From an uncultured cyanobacterium (lineage in GTDB: Bacteria > Cyanobacteriota > Cyanobacteriia > PCC-6307 > Cyanobiaceae): a stretch of DNA of 64,000 bases. A program made the position numbers and the translations under genes. This document shows positions 16,871-25,143 of this stretch, piece by piece. Positions within the stretch are counted from its first letter, which is position 1, and each line of letters begins with the position of its first letter. The notes beneath the pieces were generated by a model, which ran no database searches, was not told the DNA's origin, and saw nothing but the letters and a program-made list of their open reading frames with translations. Location: contig CAIQIA010000016.1 of assembly GCA_903871775.1 (NCBI GenBank), positions 124,001 to 188,000 of the forward strand. Reading direction: 5' to 3'.

Positions 16871-16908
16871 GGCTGGCGGCGGGGGGCCCCCATTCTGGGG
16901 CGGGCACG

Positions 16909-17643
16909 ATGACGGGGTGGATCTACGCCCTGCCGGGCAGCAGCCTGGCACCGGGCCTGCCGGCCGGGGCACCACCGCTCGAGGCCCTCGAGGGGCAACC
17001 CGGCCCCTGGCGGGCATTGGTGCTGTATGGGCCACCACCGCGGGCCCTGGCGGCCCTGGCAAGGCAGGGGGGCGACCTGGAGACCTGGCGACGGCAGCTG
17101 CAGCTGGCGGGCCAGCTCAAACGACGCCACCGCCAGCGGCTGACGCTGCTGAACACCGCGACGATGTCGGCCGACGAGGCCACAACGCTGCAACGGCAAT
17201 GGCCCGAACTGCAGGCCAGCGGCAGCACGAGCAGCGGGCCGGCGGCCCTGCTGACGCTGGCGACCCAGACGGTGCTGCGGCTCGACCCGGCCCTGCGAGC
17301 GGCCTACCTCGACCTCGAAGCCGAAGCCGACGGTGGCGCCGACGATGCCACGGCGCCCTGGCGCCATGACCCCACGGCCCACGACTGGCTGCGCCTGCTG
17401 CAGCAGGGGGCGGGCGGCAGCCCGGCAGCGCCGCCGGCCCCTGCGGCAGACGGCATGGCCGACGATCTGCCCCGGCAGCTGCGGCGCCAGCACGAATGGC
17501 TGCAACTGCTGGGGGACCATGAGGCCCAGCTCGAGCACGAACTGGCGAGCCATCGGGCAACGGTGGAGGCGATGGCGGCATGGCTGCCGCTGCTCGAAAG
17601 CCAGCTGGCGAGGGCCCGCCGGGCGCTGGAGCAGACCCCATGA
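16909..17643 (+). CDS. Unrecognised protein with C-terminal coiled coil
   Basis: A 244-residue protein (MTGWIYALPGSSLAPGLPAG) that I do not recognise. The N-terminal 60 residues are Gly/Pro-rich. The section LETWRRQLQLAGQLKRRHRQ looks helical, and residues 180-240 have heptad-like Leu/Ala spacing suggesting a coiled coil. The stop overlaps the start of the next gene by 4 bp (ATGA), so the pair is probably translationally coupled. Placed between glycosyltransferases and a methyltransferase, it probably belongs to the surface-glycan set. It could be a tether or chain-length factor, which is speculation. Confidence 0.5.
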   Translation: MTGWIYALPGSSLAPGLPAGAPPLEALEGQPGPWRALVLYGPPPRALAALARQGGDLETWRRQLQLAGQLKRRHRQRLTLLNTATMSADEATTLQRQWPELQASGSTSSGPAALLTLATQTVLRLDPALRAAYLDLEAEADGGADDATAPWRHDPTAHDWLRLLQQGAGGSPAAPPAPAADGMADDLPRQLRRQHEWLQLLGDHEAQLEHELASHRATVEAMAAWLPLLESQLARARRALEQTP

Positions 17644-18443
17644 GCCAAGGGCCGTCGCTGCAGGTTCCGCTCGAGACGTTGCTCGAACTGCCGCTGGGCG
17701 CCGAGGCGCTGGCGACGGTGTGGCGTGAGGCGATGGGCTGGACCAGCGAACCGGCCGTGCGGCGGCGGCTGGCGCTCGAGCTGGCGGTGCTCGAGCTGGA
17801 CCGCTGCCGCGAACTGGGCGAAACCCAGGGGTGGACGGCAGTGCTGCCGCGACTCGAGGGCTGGGAGGCCACCTGGCAGAACCTGTGCGCAGTCGCCAGC
17901 GACGACGAGCTGGCCGAGTGCGAGCCCCAGTGGCAAGGGGCGATGGAGCGGCTGCTGACGGCCTTGCAGCAGCACCTCAACACCACCATGCAGGCACCGC
18001 CGGCCACCGAAACAGAAACGCCAGAGCTGGTGGCCTGGGCCGAGCTGCTGTGGTGGTGCTGGCAACGGCGCAACCCCGACCAGGGCGACGAGGCGCTGCG
18101 GGAACGGCTCTGCCGCCTGGGGGCGATCGCCTGGTCGGCGCTGGCCGGTTTCCGACGGGGCACACCGGCGGCGTTGGAGGCCAGCGGCCGAGCCCAGGTG
18201 CTGCTGGTGGCACTGGCTCAGCAGACACCGGCAGATGTTGTGTGGATCCGGAATGCCCTGCAGGACGGGCTGGCCGATCACCTGGCCGCCGGGGCACCGG
18301 CTGACAGGGATTGGGGCCGTTGGCTCGCCTGGGCCGAGCTGATCGTGGAGCGGAGTCCGAGCGCAGTGGAACGCGAGCGACGTGAACGCGAACTGTGGCC
18401 GGCCCGGGCCGCACTTGAAATTGCTGAAACCCTGGGGGTCTAG
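17640..18443 (+). CDS. Unrecognised all-helical protein coupled to the preceding gene
   Basis: A 267-residue, Trp- and Leu-rich protein starting MSQGPSLQVPLETLLELP at the ATG that overlaps the previous stop by 4 bp. It appears wholly helical: the first half is dominated by RRRLALELAVLELDRCREL and the second by repeated Trp-containing helices (VAWAELLWWCWQRRNPDQG, GRWLAWAELIVERSPS). No signal peptide, membrane segment or catalytic motif is visible. Its end overlaps the convergent small gene at 18440 by 4 bp. I cannot assign a family. Confidence 0.5.
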   Translation: MSQGPSLQVPLETLLELPLGAEALATVWREAMGWTSEPAVRRRLALELAVLELDRCRELGETQGWTAVLPRLEGWEATWQNLCAVASDDELAECEPQWQGAMERLLTALQQHLNTTMQAPPATETETPELVAWAELLWWCWQRRNPDQGDEALRERLCRLGAIAWSALAGFRRGTPAALEASGRAQVLLVALAQQTPADVVWIRNALQDGLADHLAAGAPADRDWGRWLAWAELIVERSPSAVERERRERELWPARAALEIAETLGV

Positions 18444-18631
18444 CGGCGGGCGAGGCAGACCAGGCTGTGGTGCACGACCCCATCGAGCACATGGCGGATC
18501 TGGCGGTCGCTGGCACCCAGGCGGCGGGCCTGGATCAGCTGCAGCGCGGCCTGCTGCTGGGCCTGCAACCGCAGCAGAACGGGACCTGTGATCAACAGCA
18601 GTCGCCGGGCTTCGGCCAAGGCTTCGTCCAT
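18440..18631 (-). CDS. Small helical protein, 63 residues
   Basis: A short frame from ATG 18631 (MDEALAEARRLLLITGPV) to a TAG overlapping the stop of the convergent gene. It is Leu/Ala/Gln-rich and amphipathic, with LGASDRQIRHVLDGVVHH near the end, which could be a small helix-turn-helix-like segment. The codon choice matches the neighbouring GC-rich genes. The frame is open further upstream, but that reading would antisense the methyltransferase gene. Function is unknown and the call rests on coding character alone. Confidence 0.4.
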   Translation of the reverse strand: MDEALAEARRLLLITGPVLLRLQAQQQAALQLIQARRLGASDRQIRHVLDGVVHHSLVCLARR

Positions 18632-18676
18632 GGGGGCAACGTTACTGGCTAAGGTGACCCAACCTGACGCGGCGGC

Positions 18677-19555
18677 GTGGTGGTGACTGGAAGCAAGCCG
18701 GCGCTGATGCCGTCGGAGGCATCTCTCGCCCTGCATCATCAGCATCGGCTCTACGCCAGTTTTGATGAATTTGAACCTGACCTTGCGCAGTTGCTCGCTC
18801 AGGGGCAGCAGCTGGACGAATGCGCACAGATGACACGGCTGCTCGGCCTGATGGAACCGCTCACCGATCGGCATGTGGCGCCAGAACTGATCGAGGTGAG
18901 GGGCCCGAACTATCGCGAATCGCTCATGGCGCGGGGTTGCCTGTCACGACACAGGGCCCTGTTGCTGGTGCTGCAACAACTGTATGGAGATCTCACGACA
19001 CTCCAAGAACAGCGGGTGTACCTGGTCGAGGCCGTGACCGGCTTCGCGCTCTGGATGAAGCATCACCTGAGTCAGCTCACCACCAGCGAGTTCTTTGACG
19101 GTGGCCAGATGGCTGAACACGACGACATTGACCATCAGGACCTGTGCCAGCTGACCTACGCAAGCGACTCGTTCGACCTGGTGATCGCCAATGAACTGTT
19201 TGAGCATGTCTACGACCTGCCCACAGCACTCACCGAGATCATGCGGGTGCTGCGGCCTGGCGGTCGCCTGCTGGCCACATTCCCGATGGCCTTCGGCCAG
19301 CGCGACAGCATCATCAAAGCGCGCTGGAACGCCAACAACGGAGAAGCCGAGGTGATCGGCGAGGCCGACTACCACGGCGACCCGATCCGCCCCGAACTTG
19401 GATCACTGGTGTACCAGATCCCGGGGTGGGATGTGCTGGACCAGTGCCGTCACAGCGGTTACCACACGGCCCTGATGCACTGCGTCACAAGCTGGAAGTT
19501 CGGAGTTCTGGGTGGAGATCTGTCGGGGGTGCTGGTGCTTGAGGCTGCAAAATAA
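18677..19555 (+). CDS. SAM-dependent class I methyltransferase
   Basis: A 292-residue protein starting at GTG 18677, or possibly ATG 18707. The C-terminal half carries the post-I motifs of class I methyltransferases: LTYASDSFDLVIANELFEHV, then EIMRVLRPGGRLLATFPMAF, as in Methyltransf_11. The usual N-terminal SAM loop (GxGxG) is not clear, so this may be a divergent member. The N-terminal 150 residues are unassigned. It lies at the end of the GC-rich part of the cluster; immediately after it the base composition falls. It probably methylates a sugar or lipid of the surface glycan. Confidence 0.7.
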   Translation: MVVTGSKPALMPSEASLALHHQHRLYASFDEFEPDLAQLLAQGQQLDECAQMTRLLGLMEPLTDRHVAPELIEVRGPNYRESLMARGCLSRHRALLLVLQQLYGDLTTLQEQRVYLVEAVTGFALWMKHHLSQLTTSEFFDGGQMAEHDDIDHQDLCQLTYASDSFDLVIANELFEHVYDLPTALTEIMRVLRPGGRLLATFPMAFGQRDSIIKARWNANNGEAEVIGEADYHGDPIRPELGSLVYQIPGWDVLDQCRHSGYHTALMHCVTSWKFGVLGGDLSGVLVLEAAK

Positions 19556-19821
19556 TCAGTCAAAAGCTATTTTCGACCCACAGCCCCCGCGTTAACAGCC
19601 TAATACAATGATAGACATCATAAGCACACTAGAAAATCACTGGAAATTGCGTCAAGCAAACCATTACAAGCAATGGCACGACCAAAGCCAGAGATGAACT
19701 CAGCAGGAGAGAAGCGATCAAACCCCAGAAACCTCTACTGACGTAAAGATCTGCAACTGCATGTCAGCTCACCCCGCCCAAGGGGCACACATTCAGAGAG
19801 ACTAATAAAAAGAGTGGGATT

Positions 19822-20541
19822 ATGTTTGGCGCAGACAAAAAACACATCCTCTTTTGCCCACTCGAGAAGTGGCACCCCCTTCACCTCGCCAACGAAAAGC
19901 CAAGATTCACATTTGCATCGTATTCATACACAAGCCAAACAGATGGATATGTCAACTTTCCAGCCGACCTTCACGTTGACTTGGGCGAGACACAAGGGCT
20001 AGGGCATTCACTTTACCTTTTATGTCGATTGATTGCAGAGCACCATTCAGGCTATGACTTTCTAAGCCTATTCAACGGAGATGTGCTATTCGACTTTGCC
20101 AGCATTAACAGAATGTATCGAATTGCCGATGCACTCAACCTCAACTGGTATCAACCGGCCCTTAGCCATAGCTCATTCTATTCTCATGATTTTACACTCA
20201 CACAGCCCGGCCTTACATTGCACAAAGTCCAGTTTTGCGAGCTAATGTGCTTTACAATACCAATGCAGATAGTGCAGTCCATCGCAAATCATAACTTATA
20301 TAGCCTTAGCGGATGGGGAATGGACTGGCATTTGATACCCTATCTCTTATCTAAAGCCAATATTACGGGCGATTTGACACCATATGTCATAGATGCTTGC
20401 CAAGTAGATCACCTCAAAGAACTTGAAGATGGTCGGAACAAGGTTTACTCAAACGGCCTTACTGCCTATGAGGAACTAAAGCACTTAGAGAGGGCAATCA
20501 GCACTCTAGCAACTCAGAATGAAAATCAATGTACACCATAG
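19822..20541 (+). CDS. DUF707-like protein (putative glycosyltransferase) in AT-rich DNA
   Basis: A 239-residue protein (MFGADKKHILFCPLEKWHP). Several features match DUF707: FLSLFNGDVLFDF, NWYQPALSHSS, an FCELMCF segment where the family has VExMAP, GWGMDW, and VIDACQVDHLK near the end. These proteins are thought to be glycosyltransferase-like, but no activity is established here. GAGTGGG a few bases upstream of the ATG is a weak ribosome-binding site. The gene is clearly AT-richer than the cluster to its left and sits next to insertion-sequence debris, suggesting recent acquisition. Confidence 0.6.
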   Translation: MFGADKKHILFCPLEKWHPLHLANEKPRFTFASYSYTSQTDGYVNFPADLHVDLGETQGLGHSLYLLCRLIAEHHSGYDFLSLFNGDVLFDFASINRMYRIADALNLNWYQPALSHSSFYSHDFTLTQPGLTLHKVQFCELMCFTIPMQIVQSIANHNLYSLSGWGMDWHLIPYLLSKANITGDLTPYVIDACQVDHLKELEDGRNKVYSNGLTAYEELKHLERAISTLATQNENQCTP

Positions 20542-20701
20542 GACACTGACACGAGAGCAGAAAGCTGCTTTGGACTCAGAAAGAAAAAAATCCCCCAGCA
20601 CCTAGGGACAGGCTTGCACACTGAGAGCAAAGCGCCCATAACGTCAAGCAGCAAGACTTAACCTTTAGCAATACGCACCAATAGTTGCAATTTACCAATT
20701 A

Positions 20702-21266
20702 GGGCTTCCTGAACTAGAGCAGACTGTTTGCGCCGCAATGGCTCTGAGCAGTTTTTGGCGATAAAATGCAGCTCAAAGGGCTAATCTGAGCCCAAGAGCT
20801 GCCCAGAGTTTTGCACATGTACCGACGTGAGGTGAGCATCGTCATCAGGTCTCGTTCGAAGACTTCTTCATGCCGTTTGGTGGCAAACTCTCTGGTGACA
20901 ATCGCTGGATCAAGCTGGCTAAGCTCATTCCGTGGGATGAACTGGAGGCCGACAACGCGGCACAATTCTGCAAGGGCTTTGGTGCACCGGCAAAACCCTT
21001 TCGCATGGCACTGGGTGACTTGATCATCAGAGGCCCGTCTCGGGCTCACGGATGAAGAACTGTTCGATCACATCAAGGAGAACCCATATCTACAATTCTT
21101 CATCGGCCTGGATGCGTCCCAATACTCGGCACCGTTTGATTCATCGATGATGGTGCATTTCCGCAAGCGCCTACCAGAAGCTGTTGTGAATGACTGCAAT
21201 GAAAGGATTGTGAGCCATGGCCTGAAGGTGATTCGCTCGTCCAATCCCCAGGGCCTCAGCTAAGTC
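20702..21266 (+). mobile_element. Left end of a decayed IS5/IS1182-like element
   Basis: From about GGGCTTCCTGAA at 20702 the DNA matches, in inverted orientation and with scattered differences, the segment at about 31065-31305. Both contain the untranslated left end and the N-terminal coding part of the same transposase family. The end motif resembles the terminal repeat of the neighbouring element (GGGACTCCTGAAAAA). The copy stops where the second element begins at 21267, so the right end is gone. Confidence 0.7.
20811..21263 (+). pseudogene. IS5/IS1182-like transposase, N-terminal fragment with frameshifts
   Basis: The frame starts at about ATG 20817 (MYRREVS). It shifts before the conserved MPFGGKLSGDNRWIKLAKL segment (20870) and shifts again near 21030. 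It then reads TDEELFDHIKENPYLQFFIG and MMVHFRKRLPEAVVNDCNER up to a stop at 21261-21263. This equals only the first 150 residues of a roughly 500-residue transposase. The DDE catalytic part is missing, so it cannot be active. The segment parallels the N-terminus of the transposase encoded at 21345-22913. Confidence 0.8.
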
Positions 21267-23027
21267 GGGACTCCTGAAAAACGTATCGCGAGTCTGGGTT
21301 CAGAACACCAGCGGATCAGGAGTGAAGGCAGGTTGAAATCGCGGTTATGCAGCAACCAGCAATTGAGCTGTCTCAAGCCGGCAGATTCTCCTGAGCGCTA
21401 CCAAGAGAGGGCCAAGACGTAGACAACAATAAATCCCCGCATAAAAAGCGACAAAAAAGAGGCAGAGCAGCCTCAGAATCTTCTCGGCACACATTACCAG
21501 GAATGCCATAGAAATCGAGGTTTCTGCACCCTTGGGTAGCCGAGCCATGATGAGCTGCAGTGTATACTTGCGCTTACCTGAACCAAAGACCCCCTCGACT
21601 TCGTTTCGCCTCCGCTGGTCAGCGCTGAGCAGCTGCTTCTGCGCAGCATTGACCTCTGGATCCATCGGTGGTCTTCCCAACCGCTTGCCAGAGAGGCGAA
21701 TCTTGTTCTTGGTGAAGAAGTTGCGATTCTTGGTATTGATCTAGATGCGATCAGCGCAGATTCGCTCGGGGTAACAGCCGTGCTCTTGCTTATATTTTTT
21801 GGCTTGCGGGATCAAGTCCTCAGACTCATTGTACGGATCCCAGCTGATCCTGTGCAGGAAAGCAAAGCCATTACGCACCGAGACACTGATCTTGGCCCCA
21901 AACTCCACAGCCGCCCTTGCCTTGCCGCGAACAATGGGTCGAACATGTCTCTGAACCAAGTTGACGATGCGATCGGGGATGCTTCGCGTCTTGGCGACCA
22001 GCAGGATCGTCTGTTGTCGGTGCAGCTCGCTGATCACGAGAAGCTTTCTCCACCAATGCACCTTAAGAGCCGAAAGCCTTGCACCAGAGGCGCTTAGGGT
22101 GTCAATGGCATCAAGATTTCGCTGCAGGTAGTCGAGCTGGCGGCGTATTGCAGCCTTGATCTTCCGTCGGCGTGGCTGCTTCTGTTTGGCAACATAGAGA
22201 AAAGCCGCTCGTGCCCTACCACGATCGTATCGAGGCTTGTGCTTGCGATGATCTGAGTGTTGATCGCAAAGATCATCGATGATTCGCTCAGTTGACTCCC
22301 TCGCCTCATTGAGTAGCTTCAGATCAGTCGGATAGGTGATGTCCGCTGGGGTGCATGAGGCGTCAATGGTGAGTGTTCCCCAATTCTTGCCCTCAGGCCA
22401 ATCAGCTGGTTTCATGAAATCGTCGATTGAGATCTGGGTTCCTGCATCAGCACCTGGATCGTCGGAGTCGTCGTCGTCTTTTAGCGACGACACAGCCTCG
22501 ATCACCATGGCCTTACCACGTTCTACGATCAGTTCGTTGATCCGCTTGAGATCCTCCTCAGAGAAACGCTTGCGGGAATAAACCATCATCGATGGGTCGA
22601 ATGGTGCCTTACTGGAGTAGCCGGCAAAACCAAGGAAAAACTGCATATAGGCATTTTCTCGGATCTGCTCAACAGTCTCCTCATCGGTCAAGCCAAGCCG
22701 CTGCTTGATGAAGAGCGCACCAAACGCCAGTCTCACAGACTTCGCTGAGGCACCAGTCGTAGGACTGAACTGAGGAGCATATGTTGCCTCCAGCTCGTCC
22801 CATGGCATCAGGGAGGAGAAGACGACCCAACGGTTGCTCGGGTCCAACGTGCCGCCAAAAGGCACATGAAACTCTTAGCTAGAGAGCTGTCCGTTATGAT
22901 GCTTCCGATACATCTGCAGCGTTCAAGAGTTGCAGCAATCGTTGATTGCCCATTACAAGGCCAGTTTACCGGGTCTCGATCGCTGAAACCAGCTGCGCCG
23001 CAGTCGATCTGACTTTTTCAGGAGTCC
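21267..23027. mobile_element. IS5/IS1182-like insertion sequence, complete ends, 1761 bp
   Basis: The element is bounded by perfect 15-bp terminal inverted repeats: GGGACTCCTGAAAAA at 21267-21281 and its complement at 23013-23027. It is flanked by the 6-bp direct repeat TAAGTC at 21261-21266 and 23028-23033, a candidate target duplication. It holds one transposase gene on the minus strand, which carries two in-frame stops. The insertion lies at the broken end of an older related element. The family is assigned from the protein; 6 bp is not the 4-bp duplication usual for many IS5 relatives, so the subgroup is uncertain. Confidence 0.85.
21345..22913 (-). pseudogene. IS5/IS1182-like transposase with two nonsense codons
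   Basis: Read from ATG 22913 (MYRKHHNGQLSS) the frame meets TAA at 22877-22875. It resumes in the same frame with EFHVPFGGTLDPSNRW, runs to an amber TAG at 21743-21741 (after ERICADRI), and continues in frame (INTKNRNFFTKNKIRLSGK) to the stop at 21345. It has the N-terminal DUF772 region, the LTIDASCTPADITYPTD catalytic segment, and C-terminal RRNEVEGVFGSGKRKY with the last acidic residue. Apart from the two stops it is essentially full length, so inactivation is recent. A shortened product could start at GTG 22865 but would end at the amber codon. Confidence 0.85.
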
Positions 23028-23139
23028 CTAAGTCAGTCGCAGTAGTGATGGATGTCAACACGGTCACGTCAGTGAACCAGATCTGGGCTGACGTAACCCC
23101 CTTCGTCGGTCCAGGCCTTATGAGAGTGGGTGGGTGTGG

Positions 23140-23311
23140 TCATGCTGCAGCTCTCTGTTGAGCTGCCTCCAGGGGCGTACGCCCCTGGAGGGCCGAATGG
23201 GGCCTGAACGTGTTGTAGTCCCAGCGCCAACGATCGGCCAGGATCTGTGCCTCTGGGGCTGTGGTGAACAGCTCAGTGTTGAGAAACTCATCCCTGAACC
23301 GGCCACGGTGA
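23140..23311 (-). pseudogene. C-terminal remnant of an IS3-family OrfB transposase
   Basis: On the minus strand, immediately outside the intact IS3 element, the frame reads GRFRDEFLNTELFTTAPEAQ then RWRWDYNTFRPHSALQGRTP, the typical end of an IS3-family (IS2/IS407-like) integrase after its final catalytic Glu. It is cut at 23311 by the terminal repeat of the newer IS3 element. The rest of this older element is not visible on the other side. It is a different lineage from the neighbouring element, whose C-terminus is not similar. Confidence 0.75.
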
Positions 23312-23342
23312 CTGCCAGGAAAGATGACGCCCCTGCGGCCGG

Positions 23343-24461
23343 TCAGGCAGCCATCAACAACGTAGCCGCAGTGACGCCGTTTTCTTGTAGCGGCGGATTG
23401 ATCCAGACCACCTCCGGTTGATTCCAACATCGGGAGGATCGACTCCAACGCCGTGGATGACGTTGACGGGCCTGCTCGTAGACGCCGGCACGGTGGCGGC
23501 TGATCGCAACGGCTTCTCCGCTGTGGCGCTGGGACGGCGTCACGAACCGGATGCCGCTGTGACGGTGCCGATCGTTGTACCAGCCCACAAACCTCGCCAC
23601 CCAGGCGCAGGTCTCCTCGACGCTCTGGAAAGGATGCCTCGGATAGTCCGGCCGGTATTTCACGGTGCGGAACAGGGACTCCGAGTAGGGGTTGTCGTTG
23701 CTCACCCTCGGTCTGGAGAAGGATCTGAGCACTCCCAGCTCCTCCAGCCGGCTCTCCAGCGTCGCCGCCCGCATGGCGTTGCCGTTGTCGGCATGGAGGG
23801 TCAGCGGTTTGGGGCGTCCCTTGCTGATCCTCTCCCGCAGACAGGCTCTACTGACGAGATCAGCGGCGATCTGGGCTTCTTCCCGCTCAGCGACGTCCCC
23901 GGCCACTACTTTTCGGCTCCAGACGTCAATCACCAGGTAGAAGTACAGCCAGACACCACGCACGCTGGTGGGCAGGTAGGTGATGTCCCAGCGCCAGACC
24001 TCGTTGGGCCCTCTGGCCTCCAGCCGCGGCATAGGGCGGGTCTCCTGGGGCGGCCGGGCACGGCCACGGCGATGGGCCTGGCCATAGGCATGCAGCACGC
24101 GGTAAAAGGTGCGCTCAGAACCGATGTAGAGGCCCCGATCGGCAAGGGTCGGCACCATCTGGCCCGGCGGCAGAGCCGTGAACTCGGGTTCGTTGCAGGT
24201 AAGCAGGATCCGCTGGCGCTCCTCGTCAGTGAGGCGGTGAGACACCAGGCGGTGGCTGCCTTTACGGCCATCCAGGCCGTCCCCATCACCCGCGAACCGC
24301 CGCCGCCAGCGCTGCAGGGTGGTGAGACCAACGCCCAGCAGTGCAGCCACCTCTCGGGCCCGTGCACCGGCCGCCCTGGCGGCATCGAGAATCTCCAGGG
24401 CCTCGCGGCGATCTTCCGCTGCGGTCAGTCCCCCTCGTCCTCGCCCCAGTAGGACTGGATC
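23343..24461 (-). CDS. IS3-family OrfB, DDE integrase, made as an OrfAB fusion by -1 frameshift
   Basis: The frame is open from the slippery site (24461) to a stop at 23343, about 370 residues. After a GLTAAEDRREALEIL helix and a second HTH (VAALLGVGLTTLQRWRRRF) comes the rve catalytic core: first Asp in RWDITYLPTSVRG, second in LHADNGNAM, and final Glu in NDNPYSESLFRTVKYRPDY. It has no strong start of its own; the first GTG is at 24350. It is therefore most likely expressed as an OrfA-OrfB fusion, the active transposase in this family. No stop codon or frameshift damages it. Confidence 0.88.
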   Translation of the reverse strand, partial: DPVLLGRGRGGLTAAEDRREALEILDAARAAGARAREVAALLGVGLTTLQRWRRRFAGDGDGLDGRKGSHRLVSHRLTDEERQRILLTCNEPEFTALPPGQMVPTLADRGLYIGSERTFYRVLHAYGQAHRRGRARPPQETRPMPRLEARGPNEVWRWDITYLPTSVRGVWLYFYLVIDVWSRKVVAGDVAEREEAQIAADLVSRACLRERISKGRPKPLTLHADNGNAMRAATLESRLEELGVLRSFSRPRVSNDNPYSESLFRTVKYRPDYPRHPFQSVEETCAWVARFVGWYNDRHRHSGIRFVTPSQRHSGEAVAISRHRAGVYEQARQRHPRRWSRSSRCWNQPEVVWINPPLQENGVTAATLLMAA

Positions 24462-24931
24462 TTTTTTGAGGCGATCAGCAACGCCGCCGCCTCCGCCAGG
24501 GCCTTCTCCTTGCGCCGCAACTCCTGCTGGAGCCGTTTGATCTCTCGCTGATCCTCCTGGTGCCGCTTCTGGAGATCCTTCTGATCGGCCATCGTCAGCA
24601 GCGGCTGGGCATTGGCATCCTCGGCGGCCTGGCGCCAGCGGGCCACCTGCTCGGGGAACAGGCCGCGCTCACGGCAGTAGGCACCCAGTTCGGTGCTGTT
24701 CAGCCCGGCGGTCTCCAGGACCACGGTGAACTTGTCGGCCGGACCCAATCCCTCGGGATCCTTCTGGCTGGCCGGGACTACCTCCCCCTGCAGCCGCCTG
24801 GCCTTGCGCCACTTGTTGAGGGTGATCACGTGGATTCCCAGCTCCTGGGAGATCTCCGCCACGTTCTGGCGATGGGGAGGCCCCATCCGACGACGGACAT
24901 CAGCCTTGGCGGCCTCGCTGTAACGACGCAT
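24425..24931 (-). CDS. IS3-family OrfA, helix-turn-helix protein
   Basis: A 168-residue protein starting MRRYSEAAKADVRRRMGPP. The helix-turn-helix (VAEISQELGIHVITLNKWRK, about residues 23-42) should bind the terminal repeats. A second HTH-like segment (ELGAYCRERGLFPEQVARWR) follows. The C-terminus is a leucine-zipper-like coiled coil (KRHQEDQREIKRLQQELRRK). It ends in the overlap with orfB just past the slippery sequence at 24467-24461. OrfA alone usually acts as a regulator of transposition. Confidence 0.88.
   Translation of the reverse strand: MRRYSEAAKADVRRRMGPPHRQNVAEISQELGIHVITLNKWRKARRLQGEVVPASQKDPEGLGPADKFTVVLETAGLNSTELGAYCRERGLFPEQVARWRQAAEDANAQPLLTMADQKDLQKRHQEDQREIKRLQQELRRKEKALAEAAALLIASKKIQSYWGEDEGD
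24461..24467 (-). promoter_or_regulatory. Programmed -1 ribosomal frameshift heptamer (A AAA AAG)
   Basis: Within orfA the codons read TCA AAA AAG, so the heptamer A AAA AAG is in the frame needed for tandem slippage by one base. Slipping back one base gives GAT CCA GTC and so on, which is exactly the frame of orfB and is free of stops. This is the canonical IS3-family signal. A stimulatory structure was not modelled. Confidence 0.85.
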
Positions 24932-25143
24932 CGATCGATTCCATCAGGCCCCCTGGTAGTTGTAAAGGTCGGGATGGAGAGGCGTCATCTTTCCTGGCAG
25001 GGGGGAGGGTGTGGTGTAATATACCTAGAGGGGACTGGGAGGGTGGGATGCAAAGCTCTATAAACATTTTTTAGGCAAGCGCCCGCTTGTAATCGATGCT
25101 TAGCCATCCGAGCCACTCCCGTAACCTGATTTAGTCTTTCCTT

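Larger units (their letters stand above)
23312..25000. mobile_element. IS3-family insertion sequence, apparently intact, 1689 bp
   Basis: The ends are perfect 20-bp inverted repeats: CTGCCAGGAAAGATGACGCC at 23312-23331 and its complement at 24981-25000. Inside, on the minus strand, lie orfA (24931-24425) and orfB in the -1 frame, joined at an A-AAA-AAG heptamer. Both frames are uninterrupted. No target-site duplication is seen (gtga on one side, gggg on the other), so flanking DNA may have been rearranged after insertion. It interrupts an older IS3 remnant. Confidence 0.9.

Noticed and set aside
19673-19741. Short frame MARPKPEMNSAGEKR resembling an IS630 transposase start
   Set aside because: Only about 15 residues are similar and the frame stops after 22 codons; no other IS630 feature is nearby.
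22946-23161. Frame containing NQIWADVTPF, like an IS3 integrase motif
   Set aside because: It is on the opposite strand from the IS3 remnant, partly overlaps the IS5-like end, and no other integrase motif follows.
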